Shown here one piece after another: positions 47,797-59,750 of a DNA stretch of 64,000 bases. The translations under genes were made by a program, and so were the position numbers. Source of the stretch: Cryptomeria japonica (taxonomy: Eukaryota > Streptophyta > Pinopsida > Cupressales > Cupressaceae); assembly GCF_030272615.1 (NCBI RefSeq), contig NC_081413.1, forward strand, positions 183,410,951 to 183,474,950. Reading direction: 5' to 3'. The number at the start of each line of letters is the position of its first letter. Position 1 is the first letter of the stretch. Under the pieces are notes generated by a model that worked only from the letters and a program-made list of their open reading frames with translations, did no database searches and had not been told where the DNA came from.

Positions 47797-48806
47797 GTGC
47801 CTCAGAGGAAGTTTAATAGCTTGAGGGAGATCCTAAATGTGGAATCCATGGATATGAGTTTGGAGAAGCAACTTGAGGTGACACTTGAATATTATGATGC
47901 TGAAAGGATGGAGAACTTGAATCTACAAAATGAATTGAATTCTGCTAAGGAATTCATTCTTGTTCTACAGGAGAGGTTGCCATCTATTCAACCTAGGAGG
48001 AAGGAACTTTTGTAGAATAAGGATGATGATGAGAAAGATGCACTTAAGGAATAGTGTCAGAAGCCGAGTCAGGAGAACATGGTCATGAGAAATGAAATGC
48101 AAGCTATCTATGAGAATGTCTAAGGATATTGAAGACTGGAAGAAAAAAGAAGAAAATCTTGTTGTATCTCTGAAGAACAAATTTGAAGAATGTGGTAGGT
48201 TGGTTCATGAGAATGATATGTTGAGAATTGATTTAGTACAATCCCAGAGTAATGAACAAGACCTTGAGAGACAATTGATAATTCTAAGAGGTGATCTAAC
48301 TATTGCAAGTGAGTATAAGAAAATTCAAGATTAGTTGAGCACGGCTAGATGAGTTATTGAAGAGACAAAGACAGAATGAAGATTCCAGTGGACTTGGATT
48401 TGAACAAGGACAGAGTTCCAGTATTGCAAATGAATATCAAAACCATAAGGCACCAGTAAGATAGTTTAATGCTTGTAAATTTAATGGTAGATGCTTTGTT
48501 TGTAATAAATTTGGTCACATGGCTAGGCAATGTAGATATAAAGTAAATCAGAACCCTGATTACGCTCCCAGTCAATGTTCTAAATGTAATAAGTATGGAC
48601 ATACGACAAAAGATTGCAGAATGAATGTTAAGTGTTATGCATGTGGAAAATTTGGACATATGGCTAATCAGTGCAAGTCAAGCAATTATACTGGTTTTAG
48701 AAAAGCAATTCAAAAGAATAATGCTACATGTTATGCATGCAATGAGGTTGGACATATTGCTAAATTCTGTAGAAGCAGAAATCCACCAGTTGGTAATGGA
48801 GGATAA
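47797..48806 (+). pseudogene. gag: gag-like coding region with four zinc knuckles (broken)
   Basis: Frame changes twice and stops interrupt the N-terminal two thirds, which look helical (LEKQLEVTLEYYDAERMENL, then an MSKDIEDWKKKEENL stretch). The C-terminal part, 48492-48806, encodes four CCHC knuckles in a row: CFVCNKFGHMARQC, CSKCNKYGHTTKDC, CYACGKFGHMANQC and CYACNEVGHIAKFC, ending in a TAA. CCHC knuckles bind nucleic acid. It follows an LTR remnant and a primer site, so a retroelement gag is the likely origin. No protease or polymerase follows. Confidence 0.65.
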
Positions 48807-49278
48807 AATGAGAAAGGGAAAGAAAAGGTTAATAAAATCTAGCAAGATCATACCCAAAGATGGCATAGGAAGTCAGAAGATCAATCTATAGATGGGGATG
48901 CACTGGTTACTCAACCAGGAGAGGAGGTTGCTCCTACACCGGTAGGAAGCTCAACCAATAACTAAGGCATATGCCTTAGGAGTAGGCAAAATTCTTGAAG
49001 ATGCTGCATATGCCCTAGGAAGAGGTTCTGAAAGAAGTTCCAGACATTGAGATGTTTTATCGAGATCCAGTGTTTTCCACCGGAAGTCATTTATATCAAT
49101 GATGGATTAGGGTTTTTCTTGGAGGATAAAAGGTTGAATTCACTTCATTTCTGATCACTTTGCATTCAGAGTGATTCAGAGAGATTCAGAGGAAGTCTAA
49201 GGCGACTCAGTGTGATCGATATCATCTTGAGTGATTTCACCAGTGATTCGAAGAGGTCTTTAGGGTCTTTCACCGGTA
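48807..49278. other. Spacer with short direct repeats
   Basis: GCATATGCCTTAGGAGTAGG (48968) and GCATATGCCCTAGGAAGAGG (49006) repeat, as does AGTGATTCAGAGAGATTCAG (about 49168-49190). No gene seen. Confidence 0.5.
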
Positions 49279-49548
49279 GTGATTCACATGTATTTATCTT
49301 CAATCATGAAAGTGGGATCATCATTTGTACCTATCTTTGTTGCAAATCCGACTGTTGTTGAGGTCAAGGACCGTCCCAGGCTGATTTTCAAGCAATATTC
49401 ACATGTTGCTACCTTGGATGATTTAGTTGGAGCTTTTTCCCATGTTCCGGAAGAAGTCATGTATGTTGAAGATGTAAGAGCCTACATTCACTATCATATT
49501 GAGGATTTGGGAATGATTGATATCAAGAGCATTGATGAGCCTAAATAA
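49279..49548 (+). CDS. Short unrecognised ORF, probably retroelement-derived
   Basis: 89 codons from ATG 49279 to TAA 49546-49548, uninterrupted and protein-like (PIFVANPTVVEVKDRPRL, HYHIEDLGMIDIKSI). It may be the first part of a larger accessory protein of the Copia-type element to its left, cut short. No family recognised. Confidence 0.35.
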   Translation: MIHMYLSSIMKVGSSFVPIFVANPTVVEVKDRPRLIFKQYSHVATLDDLVGAFSHVPEEVMYVEDVRAYIHYHIEDLGMIDIKSIDEPK

Positions 49549-49806
49549 TGGCTCTATTTTGATAGATTTTTGCTATAATACTCTTTCCTAGGTCTTGTGA
49601 TTAGATGAAATTTGGATCATAATACTCTCCTAGTTGATACATTTTAAGTGTTTTGAAACTTATTTGACTTATACTTAACAATGCCATAGAATGGTTTTAA
49701 ATGATTTATCTATGCAAATATCTTAAATTAATTTTAAGCATGATTTACATTATATCATGTTAGCATTAGTATATACACATGTTTGTTGTGCACATTAATA
49801 TCATGA
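49549..49806. other. AT-rich spacer
   Basis: Nothing recognised between the short ORF and the LTR at 49807. Confidence 0.5.
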
Positions 49807-50397
49807 TGTAGGGTCGGCAAAGGAGAAGTAAAGACTAAATGGCGGTTTAAAGAAGCACCAAGTATATAGCCGCAATGCAGACCCAGTCAGAGAAAAGCAG
49901 TAATGATCAAAGCCACTTGACCGGTTCTTCAGCAGAATGATTTATGAAACATTTATAACTATTCTTAGTAGAGCTTAGATCCAGGAAGCAAGCCATGCTA
50001 TATTTTCTCAGCTGCAGGACAGATGTTGTTCTGTTTTCCTGTGCTGACTTATTCTTCTTCTTTTGTTAATAAATCTTATTCACCTATTCCGTAGGAATGT
50101 GGTCGATCAGTTAGGAGTTTGTTATAAGATTTTTTATAAATAAAGGGATCTCTCTCCTCTCAGAGTAGTAGAGAACGACCATAATATTTGTAATATGCAG
50201 CCTTCTAGTATTTTATGTATTTTTCACAGTCAAGATGAAATAAAGAGATCAATGTCATTTTGAATGCTAAAACAATTGTAATCTGAAAGTTTTGGAGATA
50301 CTCACTCAAGGGGGCCCACTTGGTGAGTAGTCTTTTGTGTGTTCCAGTTAGTTTTCATTCTTCAGTAATAGTTGTTTTAACAATCGTCTATTTATGC
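49807..50397 (+). repeat. Athila-like 5' LTR, left part
   Basis: TGTAGGG start; TTATAAATAAAGGG TATA-type region at about 50133-50147; then AGATGAAATAAAGAG (50235), an AATAAA-containing block. With 58151-58512 the LTR totals about 953 bp. Confidence 0.6.
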
Positions 50398-51124
50398 TGT
50401 TGGCATTATGGATGAATTGATTATGTGTTGCATTGATGTTTTGTCATTGATGTCAACACTAGTTGTTATGGTTGGTTACCGGCAGACAAGTTTTGGTTAC
50501 CGATAGAAGATCTAGTATTTTATGTATTTTTCACAGTCAAGATGAAATAAAGAGATCAATGTCATTTTGAATGCTAAAACAATTGTAATCTGAAAGTTTT
50601 GGAGATACTCACTCAAGGGGGCCCACTTGGTGAGTAGTCTTTTGTGTGTTCCAGTTAGTTTTCATTCTTCAGTAATAGTTGTTTTAACAATCGTCTATTT
50701 ATGCTGTTGGCATTATGGATGAATTGATTATGTGTTGCATTGATGTTTTGTCATTGATGTCAACACTAGTTGTTATGGTTGGTTACCGGCAGACAAGTTT
50801 TGGTTACTGATAGAAGATCTAGTATTTTATGTATTTTTCACAGTCAAGATGAAATAAAGAGATCAATGTCATTTTGAATGCTAAAACAATTGTAATCTGA
50901 AAGTTTTGGAGATACTCACTCAAGGGGGCCCACTTGGTGAGTAGTCTTTTGTGTGTTCCAGTTAGTTTTCATTCTTCAGTAATAGTTGTTTTAACAATCA
51001 TCTGTTTATGCTGTTGGCATTATGGATGAATTGATTATGTGTTGCATTGATGTTTTGTCATTGATGTCAACACTAGTTGTTATGGTTGGTTACCGGTAGA
51101 CAAGTTTTGGTTACCGATAGAAGA
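50204..51124 (+). repeat. Tandem triplication (3 x 307 bp) across the LTR/flank junction
   Basis: Units start with TCTAGT at 50204, 50511 and 50818; the same TCTAGT occurs at 51125, where the true LTR continues. Each unit holds 194 bases of flank and the first 113 bases of the Copia LTR (TGTTGGCATTATGG at 50398, 50705, 51012). The copies differ at only a few bases (for example CAATCGTCTA in 1 and 2, CAATCATCTG in 3). Confidence 0.97.
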
Positions 51125-52277
51125 TCTAGTGTTACCGGTAGAAGAGACTATCTGTTGAACACTTCCAACATGTTTGGATTAGTGAAGTGTATTTGATTTC
51201 ATGTGCTATATGATCCATGAGCATGTTTTGGTCAGTTGGTATTGGCTTGGTAATCGGATGCTATCATACTCTTTGGTAAACCCTTACCGACACTGGTTTA
51301 AGGCTTTACAGATAGAGCTTTCATTAAGGAATCATGACAGGATGCATAGTTGGTGTTGGTGTAGCTTCTTCATGGATTTTAGGATGATGAGGATGTTCTT
51401 TGATCATGATTCAACTACTTGAAGACATTTCTTTGGCATGGTGGACCTAGAATAGGTCCAGTACCTATCTAGGTTATGGACTGGTATCATGCTAACGTGT
51501 ACTGTACACGTTACCGGGATGTCTCAAGATGATTTATGGATTTGTTATTATTATTTTGATCTTAAGCTGACATGGAATATCATTGTAATATATAATTATG
51601 CAATGATCTTATTGTAATATCTGTAGGTGGTTGACCTAATCAATTTAGGCCTTAGGGTTTGTATAAATGAGAGGTAGAAACTCTTTGTAAAGTATCATGG
51701 TTATTGGAAAGGTCATGGTCAAGGAATGTAATGTGTGAATATTGTAATATCATTCAGGCAGAGGAGTTGGTCGATCATTGGTGATCAAATTGGATTCAGA
51801 AGAGGATTGTCCTTCGGCACTGAGCTTAACTGGGACTGTAATTAGGCATGGTAGATGCTATTTCTAGCAGTTTACTCTATTGGATTGTTGTCCATTTATC
51901 TTGAGATGGTTGTAGCCTCTTTGTAGTCAGTGAGACTCTTTTGTAATGAGAAGTACGCTCTAGGTAGTGTGCCTTCATACAAGTGCAGGTCCCTCATTGT
52001 AACACATACTTTCTGTAGAAGTATCATCTGACTGTGGGTAGGCTTCCCACCATGGGTTTTCCACGTACAAATCATGGTGTTATGTGGTATGTTTTCTTTG
52101 TATTGATAATCTGGTTAATTGTTAAGTTGTATTGTTTACCAGTATCTTTCCCTACCGACATTTGAATGCGCTTTACCAGTGTTTGATTTGTTTAAGGTTG
52201 TATTGTGGATTAAAAGTTATAATCTGTTAACAACTGATTCACCCCCTCATCTCAGTTGTTCACTGGTTATCTTAACA
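51012..52277 (+). repeat. Copia 5' LTR (1266 bp)
   Basis: TGTTGGCATTATGG to CTTAACA. Contains TTTGTCATTGATGTCAA, TTGTATAAATGAGAGG (TATA type, about 51659) and a GGGTTTTCCACGTAC block near 52053. Partner at 56866-58150. Confidence 0.95.
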
Positions 52278-52278
52278 A

Positions 52279-52291
52279 TTGGTATCATAGC
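52279..52291 (+). other. Primer-binding site, initiator tRNA-Met type
   Basis: TTGGTATCATAGC; one change from the usual TTGGTATCAGAGC. Confidence 0.8.
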
Positions 52292-52335
52292 TTTGGTCCT
52301 CTTTTGTAGAAGCTTAACTGCTTGAGGTAGATCCT

Positions 52336-53480
52336 ATGGCAACTAACACTTCTAATCCACCAACAACAATTTTCAAAAGAGAAATCCCTAAGCTTGATGG
52401 AACAAATTATGGGATATGGAAAATTCAAATGGAGACTCATCTTGGATGTCTTGGAAAGGATATTTGGGAGATCACTGAGAAAGGATACATACCTTATGAT
52501 CCGAAATTTGGCAATCCTGCTCCTACAGACCTGGATAAGAATATTAAAAATGATTGCAGAGCTAGAGAAGCCCTCTCGTGTGCACTTACTAATCAGTAGA
52601 TTATGGGATTGACTAACAAGTCATTGACTAAGGTTATGTGGGACAAATTGAAAATTTTGAATGAAGGTGATCCTACTATCAAAATTTCTAAACTTGATGG
52701 TTACCTGGTAATATATGAAACCTTGAAAAGGAAGATAATGAAAGAATTGTTGCGTTTATGGAAAGAGTAAATGAGATTGTTATAGGAATTCAATGTTGTG
52801 GAGGATTTAGAAGTGAAGATGAAATAGTTTCCAAAGTCTTAAGAGCCCTTCCATCATCTTACAAGATGAAGGAAACTGCAATTAATGAGTTAAGAACAAT
52901 GGCAAATGCCTCAATTAACTGAGACATTCTGATTGGGAAATTATCTGCTTTTGAGCTTGAAGAATTTGGATCTTCTGGAGCTATAAAGTCTGAACCTGCT
53001 TTTCATGCATTGTCATCATCTACTAGCAAAAGTGATTGGAAAGCCCTATATGCAAAAGAATTGGAAGACATGAGAAAAGAAGATGAAAAACTTGAGCAAC
53101 TTGAAGCCTTATTTGCTAGAAGAATACCTAAAGGACCAACTGGAAGTAAGTATGAAGAAAAAGAACCTTTTAAATGTTTTGCATGTAATAAGATTGGTCA
53201 TTTTACATCTAGATGTCCTAAAAGGAATGCAAGATTTGAGGAAAGAGTTAAGAAATCTTTTAAGCTTAACCAAAACAAATATAGATTCAAGAAGAGTAAA
53301 CAATGCTACATAGCAGATGAGGAAGGAGTAACTGATGACTCTAGAGATGAACGAGCAAAAAACTCTGCTAGTGGATCTGGAAATGGAAAGGAATGGGTGT
53401 TCTATGCTTTGAAGGAAGATGAACCAGAACCAACTATCAAGAATGAAGAAAAAGTCCTGGCAACAAAAGTTGAAGATAAG
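52336..53480 (+). pseudogene. gag: Copia gag (broken)
   Basis: ATG 52336 opens MATNTSNPPTTIFKREIPKL, then LDGTNYGIWKIQME, typical of the Copia gag N terminus. A TAG at 52597 and a frameshift before 53010 break it. The zinc knuckle CFACNKIGHFTSRC lies at 53177-53218. This is the particle protein. Confidence 0.88.
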
Positions 53481-53483
53481 GAT

Positions 53484-53791
53484 GAATGGGTAATTGATAG
53501 TGGATGCTCACATCATATGACTAGAGATAAAAGGAAATTTTTGTCCCTGCAATAATACAATAGCAGTCAAGTCAGATTTGGAGATGACAAGGCATGTATG
53601 ATCAAAGGTAGAGGTATTATTTATTTGGATGGAAAGCATAACACTGATAATGTCTATTATATAGAAGGTTTAAGGCATAATCTTTTGAGTGTTGGTCAAT
53701 TGGTTGAAAAGGGTTTTCAACTTCAGTTTAAAGATAGAAAATGTAAAATCATTAACAAGACTGGTTTGGAGATTGCAACCGGTATTTAGAC
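53484..53791 (+). pseudogene. pol: Copia protease
   Basis: WVIDSGCSHHMT near 53487 is the catalytic Asp motif; HNLLSVGQLVEKGF near 53680 marks the end of the domain. A TAA after 53553 interrupts it and a TAG ends the frame at 53789. Confidence 0.88.
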
Positions 53792-53830
53792 AGGAGTCAA
53801 TATCTTTCACTTGAACACTGGTAATAAGAC

Positions 53831-54697
53831 ATGTTTTATGCTCATATTCATGAGAGTTGGCTATGGCATAAGAGTTTGTGTCATGCTAATATTGATTGTA
53901 TTGTTAAGACCAGTTCAATTGAGGCAGTTAGAGATATACCTAAGATTATGAAGCCTCATAATCTGGTGTGTAATGAATGTCAATTGGGTAAGCAAGTCAG
54001 AAGTTATTTTAAGAGCATACATGATAAAACTAATGATGTACTTGATTTGATTCACACTGACTTATGTAGTCCAACAAAGACTAGAATCTTTCAAGGTGAT
54101 AGATATTTCATGCTGATTATTGATGACTATTCTAGAATGATGTGGGTGACTTTTCTAAGGGAGAAGTCTAAAGCTTTTGAGAAATTCAAGATCTTTAAAG
54201 CAAAGGTTGAAACTAAAACTGGATCAAAAATCAAATGTCTAAGATCAGATCATGGCGGTGAGTTCACTTCTCATGAATTTAACAATTATTGTGAGACAAA
54301 TGGAACAAGGAGATGACTATATGTATCTAGGACTCCTTAGCAAAATGGAGTAGTTGAAAGAAAGAACAGAACCATTTTGGATGCAGCTAGATCTATGATG
54401 ATGGAAGCCAAATTTCCTCATATCTACTGGAGAGAAGAAGTGAGTACAATAGTCTACACATTCAATAGAGTTCACATCAAAGGTGAAACCGGTAAGACCC
54501 CTTATGAACTATGGTTTGGACATACACCTACTATTAAGTATTTTAGAATTTTTGGAAGTAAATGCTATTACCAAAGGGATGGTTCAATTGGAAAGTTTTA
54601 TCCTAGATGTGATGAAGGGATATTTCTTGGTTATTCAATTCAGAGCAAAGCATATAGATGTTATAACAAAAGATTGCAGAAAATTATGGAGTGCTAA
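53831..54697 (+). pseudogene. pol: Copia integrase
   Basis: GAG-pre-integrase zinc region: ESWLWHKSLCHAN, then NECQLGKQ. The core keeps LIHTDLCSP (first Asp, about 54055), RSDHGGEF (second Asp, about 54247) and NGVVERKNRT (Glu, about 54350), so the catalytic triad is present, but a TGA near 54314 and a TAG near 54338 lie between the last two. The frame moves near 54480-54700. Confidence 0.88.
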
Positions 54698-54947
54698 TAT
54701 GAAAGTGGATGAACAATACGAAAATCATTCTATATCATATGACAGGGAACCAATAGTGGAAATGATCATAACTGAACCAACAATGCCTCAACCGGTACAA
54801 GAAGCTAAGACAGTTACACCGACACAATCAAAAAATTCAACTGTGACTGATGATTAGAGAAGTGAACTTGAAGTTCAAAAGACACCTAGGTATGTAAGAT
54901 TAAATTATTCTGAAGATCAAATTATTGGAGATAGAAACAAGGGAGTT

Positions 54948-55637
54948 ATGACAAGAAGAAAAATGGCAAATGAAGAGGTATGTCTTATTTCTCAAGTTGA
55001 ACCAACAATTGATATTGAAGCTTGTAAGGATAAACATTGGTTAAAGGCTATGGAAGATGAATTAGATAAAATAGAGAACAATGAAACTTGGTCTTTAGTT
55101 TCTCTGACTAAAAATAAGAATGTTATTGGGACTAAATGGGCTTTTAGAAATAAACTGATTGGGGATGGTCAAGTTATTAGGAATAAGGCTAGATTGGTTT
55201 GTAAAGGATATTCTCAAATGGAAGGAATTGATTATGGTGAGATATTTGCACCTATAGCTAGAATTGAAGTTGTTAGACTATTTCTTGCCTATGTAGCTTA
55301 TAAGAACTATAAGGTTTATCAAATGGATGTTAAATGTGCATTTTTGAATGGTGAGCTTGAGGAAGAAGTTTACATTGAGAAACCCGATGGATATTCACTG
55401 ACAGATGATAAAGATATGGTTTGGAAATTGAAGAAAGCTTTATATGGATTGAAACAGACTCCTAAAGCTTGGTATGCAAGGTTGGATAAATATCTTTTGA
55501 AGCTTGGTTTTACGAAAGGCAGTGCTGATAGAAATCTATATTATAAGATCACTAATAATGATATTCTGATTATTGAATTTTTTGTTGATGATATCATTTT
55601 TGGAGGAGAAGATAAACTGTGCATGGGAATTTGCTAA
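54948..55637 (+). pseudogene. pol: Copia reverse transcriptase
   Basis: Shows WLKAMEDELDKIENNETW, VIGTKWAFRNK, RLVCKGYSQMEGIDYGEIFAP, the YQMDVKCAFLNGELEEEVYI palm strand (first catalytic Asp) and FVDDIIFGG at about 55576-55602 (the usual YVDD has Phe instead of Tyr). The frame ends at a TAA at 55635-55637. Confidence 0.9.
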
Positions 55638-56525
55638 CATGAAGAATGAATTTGAAATGTCCATGATTGGTGAAATGAAATTTTTCTTAGGTTTGTAGAT
55701 TACTCAAACTGACAAAGGCATCTTCATCTGTCAAACTAAGTATCTGAGGGAATTGTTGAAAAAGTTTTGTATGGAGAATTCCAAATGGGTAAGTACTCCT
55801 ATGGCTATAAGTGAGAAATTATCTATCAAGGATACTTCTACACCTCAAAATCTAACAAGGTATAAGTCTATGATTGGTGGTCTGATATATCTAACTCAGA
55901 CTAGACTTGATATTATGAATGCAATAAGTATTGTTTCAAGATATCAAAGTAATCCTAAATAAAATCAAGAATGTGCAGTAAAGAGGATATTCCAGTATTT
56001 GCAAGGAACAACATAATATGGTTTATGGTATTCTAGAAATGATGATTTCACTTTATGTGCATATACTGACTCAAATTGGGCAGGTGATACTGATGATAGG
56101 AAGAGCACTTCTGGTGGAGCTTTATTTCTTGGAAAGAAATTGGTTTCATGGATCAGAAAAAAATAGCCATGCATTTCTTTATCTACTACAGAAGCTGAGT
56201 ATGTTGCAGTAGCAACTAATTGCACTCAAGTCTTGTGGATGAAGCAAATGTTGAAGGATATCAGGGTAAATTGTAGTGAACCGGTAGCTATCTATTGTGA
56301 TAACTCTACAACTATTGACATGTCTAAGAATCTGGTATTTCACTCTAAGACTAAGCATATTTCAATAAACTATAACTTTCTGAAGGACAAGGTTGAAGCA
56401 AAGGAATTAAAATTGGTTTATGTGAAAACTAAAGAATAGATTGCAAACATATTCACTAAACCACTGTCTAAGGAATCATTTGAGTATTTGAGAGATAGGT
56501 TAGGGGTTTCTGCCCCTCCAACAGA
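55638..56525 (+). pseudogene. pol: Copia RNase H and pol C terminus
   Basis: RNase H words are visible across changed frames: YTDSNWAGDTDDRKSTSG (about 56060), TTEAEYVAVATN (about 56188), IYCDNSTTIDMSKN (about 56290), and the terminal HISINYNFLKDKV. Stops at 55963 and 56166 and a frameshift break it. Confidence 0.85.
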
Positions 56526-56853
56526 GACTTGATTGATGAAGTTTGTCACCAGTCCGACATGCATTACCAGAGACATTATTCATTCTGACACGGATGAGTG
56601 GTGCTACTACTCAGGGGGAGTAGTTAGCTTTGAGATTCACAGGTTTATATCATTGCTTTGATATTTTTGTCAGATTTTTGACATTGATGTCAAAGTGGAA
56701 GTGATAGTAATGTGAAAAAAAATTCACAACCTTATAGAGATATCATTCACAGGGGGAGAGCTATTGATTGTTGGTTGTCTTCCATAGAGGGAGACTTGTT
56801 TGGCATTTCTTGGTACTTAGATTTTTTTCACATCTAGTGTTGCCATCAATGCC

Positions 56854-56865
56854 AAAGGGGGAGAT
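56854..56865 (+). other. Polypurine tract
   Basis: AAAGGGGGAGAT directly before the 3' LTR. Confidence 0.85.
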
Positions 56866-58150
56866 TGTTGGCATTATGGATGAATTGATTATGTGTTGCA
56901 TTGATGTTTTGTCATTGATGTCAACACTAGTTGTTATGGTTGGTTACCGGCAGACAAGTTTTGGTTACCGGTAGAAGATCTAGTGTTACCAGCAGAAGGG
57001 ACTATCTGTTGGACACTTCTGGCATGTTTGGATCAGTGAAGTATATTTGATTTCATGTGCTATATGCTCCATGAGCATTTTTTGGTTAGTTGGTATTGGC
57101 TTGGTAATCAGATGCTATCATACACTTTGGTAAACCCTTACCGGCATTGGTTTAAGGATTTACCATTAGAGCTTTCATTAAGGAATCATGACAGGATGCA
57201 TAGTTGGTGTTGGTGTAGCTTCTTCATGGATTTTAGGATGCTGAAGATGTTCTTTGATCATGCTTCAACTGCTTGAAGACATTTCTTTAGCATGGTGGAC
57301 CCAGAATAGGTCTGGTACCTATCTAGGTTATGGACCGGTATCATGCTAACGTGTACTGTACACGTTACTGAGATGTCTCAAGATGATTTATGGATTTGTT
57401 ATTATTGTTTTGATCTTAAGCCGACATAGCATATCATTGTAATATAGAATTATGTAATGATCTTATTGTAATGTCTTTAGGTGGCCAACCTAATTAGTTT
57501 AGGCCTTAGGGTTTGTATAAATAAGAGGTAGAAACTCTTTGTAAAGTATCATGGTTATTGGAAAGGGAATTGTCAAGGAATGTAATGTGTGAATATTGTA
57601 ATATCATTTAGGCAAAGAAGTTGGTTGATCATTGGTGATCGAATTGGATTCAGAAGAGGATTTGGTCCTCCAACACTAAGCTTAACTGAGACTATAATCA
57701 GGCATGGTAGATGCTATTTATAGTAGTTCACTCTATTTGACTATTATCCATTTATCTTGAGATAGTTGTAGCCTCTCTGTAATTAGTAAGACTCTTTTGT
57801 AACGAGTAGTATGCTCTAGGCATTGTGCCTTCCTACAAGTGCAGGCCCCTCATTGTAACATATACTTTCTATAGAAGTATCATCTAACTGTGGGTAGGAT
57901 TCCCATCATGGTTTTTCTCTTTGCAGGTTTTCCACATATAAATCATGGTGTTATGTGTTATGGTTGCTTTGCATTGATTATTTGGTTAATTGTTAAGTTG
58001 TATTGTTTACTGGTATCTTTCCCTACCGACATCTGTATGTGCTTTACTGGTATTTGATTTGTTTAAGGTTGTATTGTGGATTAAAAATTATAATCTATTA
58101 ACAACTGATTCACCCCCCCTCCTCTTAGTTGTTCACCAGTTATCCAAACA
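56866..58150 (+). repeat. Copia 3' LTR (1285 bp)
   Basis: TGTTGGCATTATGG to ATCCAAACA; matches 51012-52277 with scattered changes and a small extra block (TTTTTCTCTTTGCAGG, 57911-57926) absent from the 5' copy. Confidence 0.95.
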
Positions 58151-58512
58151 CCTACAACCACTGGAAACAGTTCCCATGTCTGTTCCTGCAACCACAACAG
58201 CAGAGTAGTTCCTGTTGCTTGCGAGAACTTTATCATTTAATAGTAGTTGTTTAAAGTAATTTCCAGTTGTGAGATTAAGTATTAGTTCATTGAGATTTTC
58301 CATTTTTACTTTAAAGAATTTCCTTTCCTGTAGTAATATAGAATGGTTGCGACATGAACTTGGTGCACATACAGTGTTGGCCCATTTTAAGTTTACGTCT
58401 TTGGTTGATAAATAAATGAGGCTTTTCTACAAGAAAGCTAGCTATTCAAGGATATTCAATCTCTGAATTGTGTTTTATTACCTAGTTGCCATTCCAGTTG
58501 TAAGGACCAACA
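58151..58512 (+). repeat. Athila-like 5' LTR, right part
   Basis: Ends GGACCAACA five bases before the primer site. Confidence 0.6.
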
Positions 58513-58516
58513 TTTT

Positions 58517-58534
58517 TGGCCCTGTTGCCAAGGA
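58517..58534 (+). other. Primer-binding site, Athila-like
   Basis: TGGCCCTGTTGCCAAGGA resembles TGGCGCCGTTGCCGGGGA-type primer sites (tRNA-Asp is the usual assignment). Match by eye. Confidence 0.6.
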
Positions 58535-58634
58535 TGGTGCCAAGCTAAGAACCTATTGTAACCATTAGTTTCTAAGTTTTCCTAGTTAGCTCTTTTAATT
58601 TTCTTCATTAATCTACAATAATAGGAGATGAAGA

Positions 58635-59750
58635 GATGAATTAGGAAGATTTCCTCCTTTGCATTCCACTCATGATATAAGATCAAATGAAGCACCTGAA
58701 GTAAACCCTTTTGCAAAAAGTTATGTGCAAAATAGAGGTGTTTTTAATTTGTCAGAAGGAGACCTAGACTTCCAAAATGAACCCCCTAAACAAATGTTTT
58801 TACCTTTAGTCCTTTATCAGAGACCAATGGCAATGAATCCTCCACCTCCTCCTATAAACCCAACTTTTGAGTTTCCCATTTCTGACTAGCATGATAATGC
58901 AAATTTGAAGAACATACCAGTTTCTTCTCTCCCAAAATTTCATGGTTTGGTAACACAAGATCCAGATACCTTTTTGTTTGAATTTGATATCCTTTGCAGA
59001 AGGTATGATTATACCACTGACGCTCATAAACTTAAGTTATTCCCTGCTACTTTGAAATTAGCTACCTTGAGATGGTTTATGAGTGTAGGAAGAGATGTAA
59101 TCACTACTTGGGAGGAGATGAAAAATAAACTTCTTGGATAAGTATGAAGACTATTGCAGGGTAATGGACTGACATGGTGATGATATATTCAGGATGACAC
59201 AAAAAGAAGATGAAATCCTGGAAGACTATTTGGAGAGGTTTTTATTTAGTGTCAGGAAATCCAAGCATAGTACTCTAAGTGAAGATTCTATGAAGTTGAT
59301 CTTTCTAAGGGGAATCAATGAGGATTGTGTTGACTCCTTAGATTTAATGGGAGGAGGAGATATTACTCAAGTTCAATGGGATGACATCAGACAAATCTAT
59401 CAAAAGTAATCCAGAGCTGCAGCCAAGAGGGGAAGACACTATAGGCCTGGTTCTTCAATTGCAAAGTCATCTACAATAGTTTCAAGAATGGAAATAACTC
59501 ATCTATTAAAGGACTCTAAAGCGGATATAATTAATAATATGGCTACCCAATTAGATACACTTCAGGAAAGGAAGAAGAATGAGGAAGTAGAGGCTATCCT
59601 TGCTGAATTTTGTCCTCACCATCGACAAAAGAAGAAGGACTATAGATGTAAATTGCTAGCTAAAATTGATAGCCAGCAAAGTTCCCCAGATTTCAAACCT
59701 TTCTATGGAGATGATGAACAACTCTTTTATGCTGCACAATGAAGGCCTTG
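58635..59750 (+). pseudogene. gag: gag of the Athila-like element (broken)
   Basis: One frame runs DELGRFPPLHS to LRWFMSVGRDVITTWEEM (58640-59139); after a frameshift near 59140 it continues to 59742. The capsid-like gag domain is at about 58950-59400 (FLFEFDILCRRY, LERFLFSVRKSKH). Stops at 58887 and 59139. No zinc knuckle seen. Confidence 0.8.

Larger units (their letters stand above)
51012..58150 (+). mobile_element. Ty1/Copia LTR retrotransposon (broken)
   Basis: 5' LTR 51012-52277, primer site 52279, gag-pol 52336 to about 56520, polypurine tract at 56854, 3' LTR 56866-58150. Domain order gag, protease, integrase, reverse transcriptase, RNase H is the Copia order. Bases outside (TATGC on the left, CCTAC on the right) do not match, so no target duplication is visible. 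Confidence 0.92.

Noticed and set aside
50398-50817. Two additional solo LTRs starting at 50398 and 50705
   Set aside because: Each is only the first 113 bases of the LTR within the 307-bp tandem unit, not an independent insertion.
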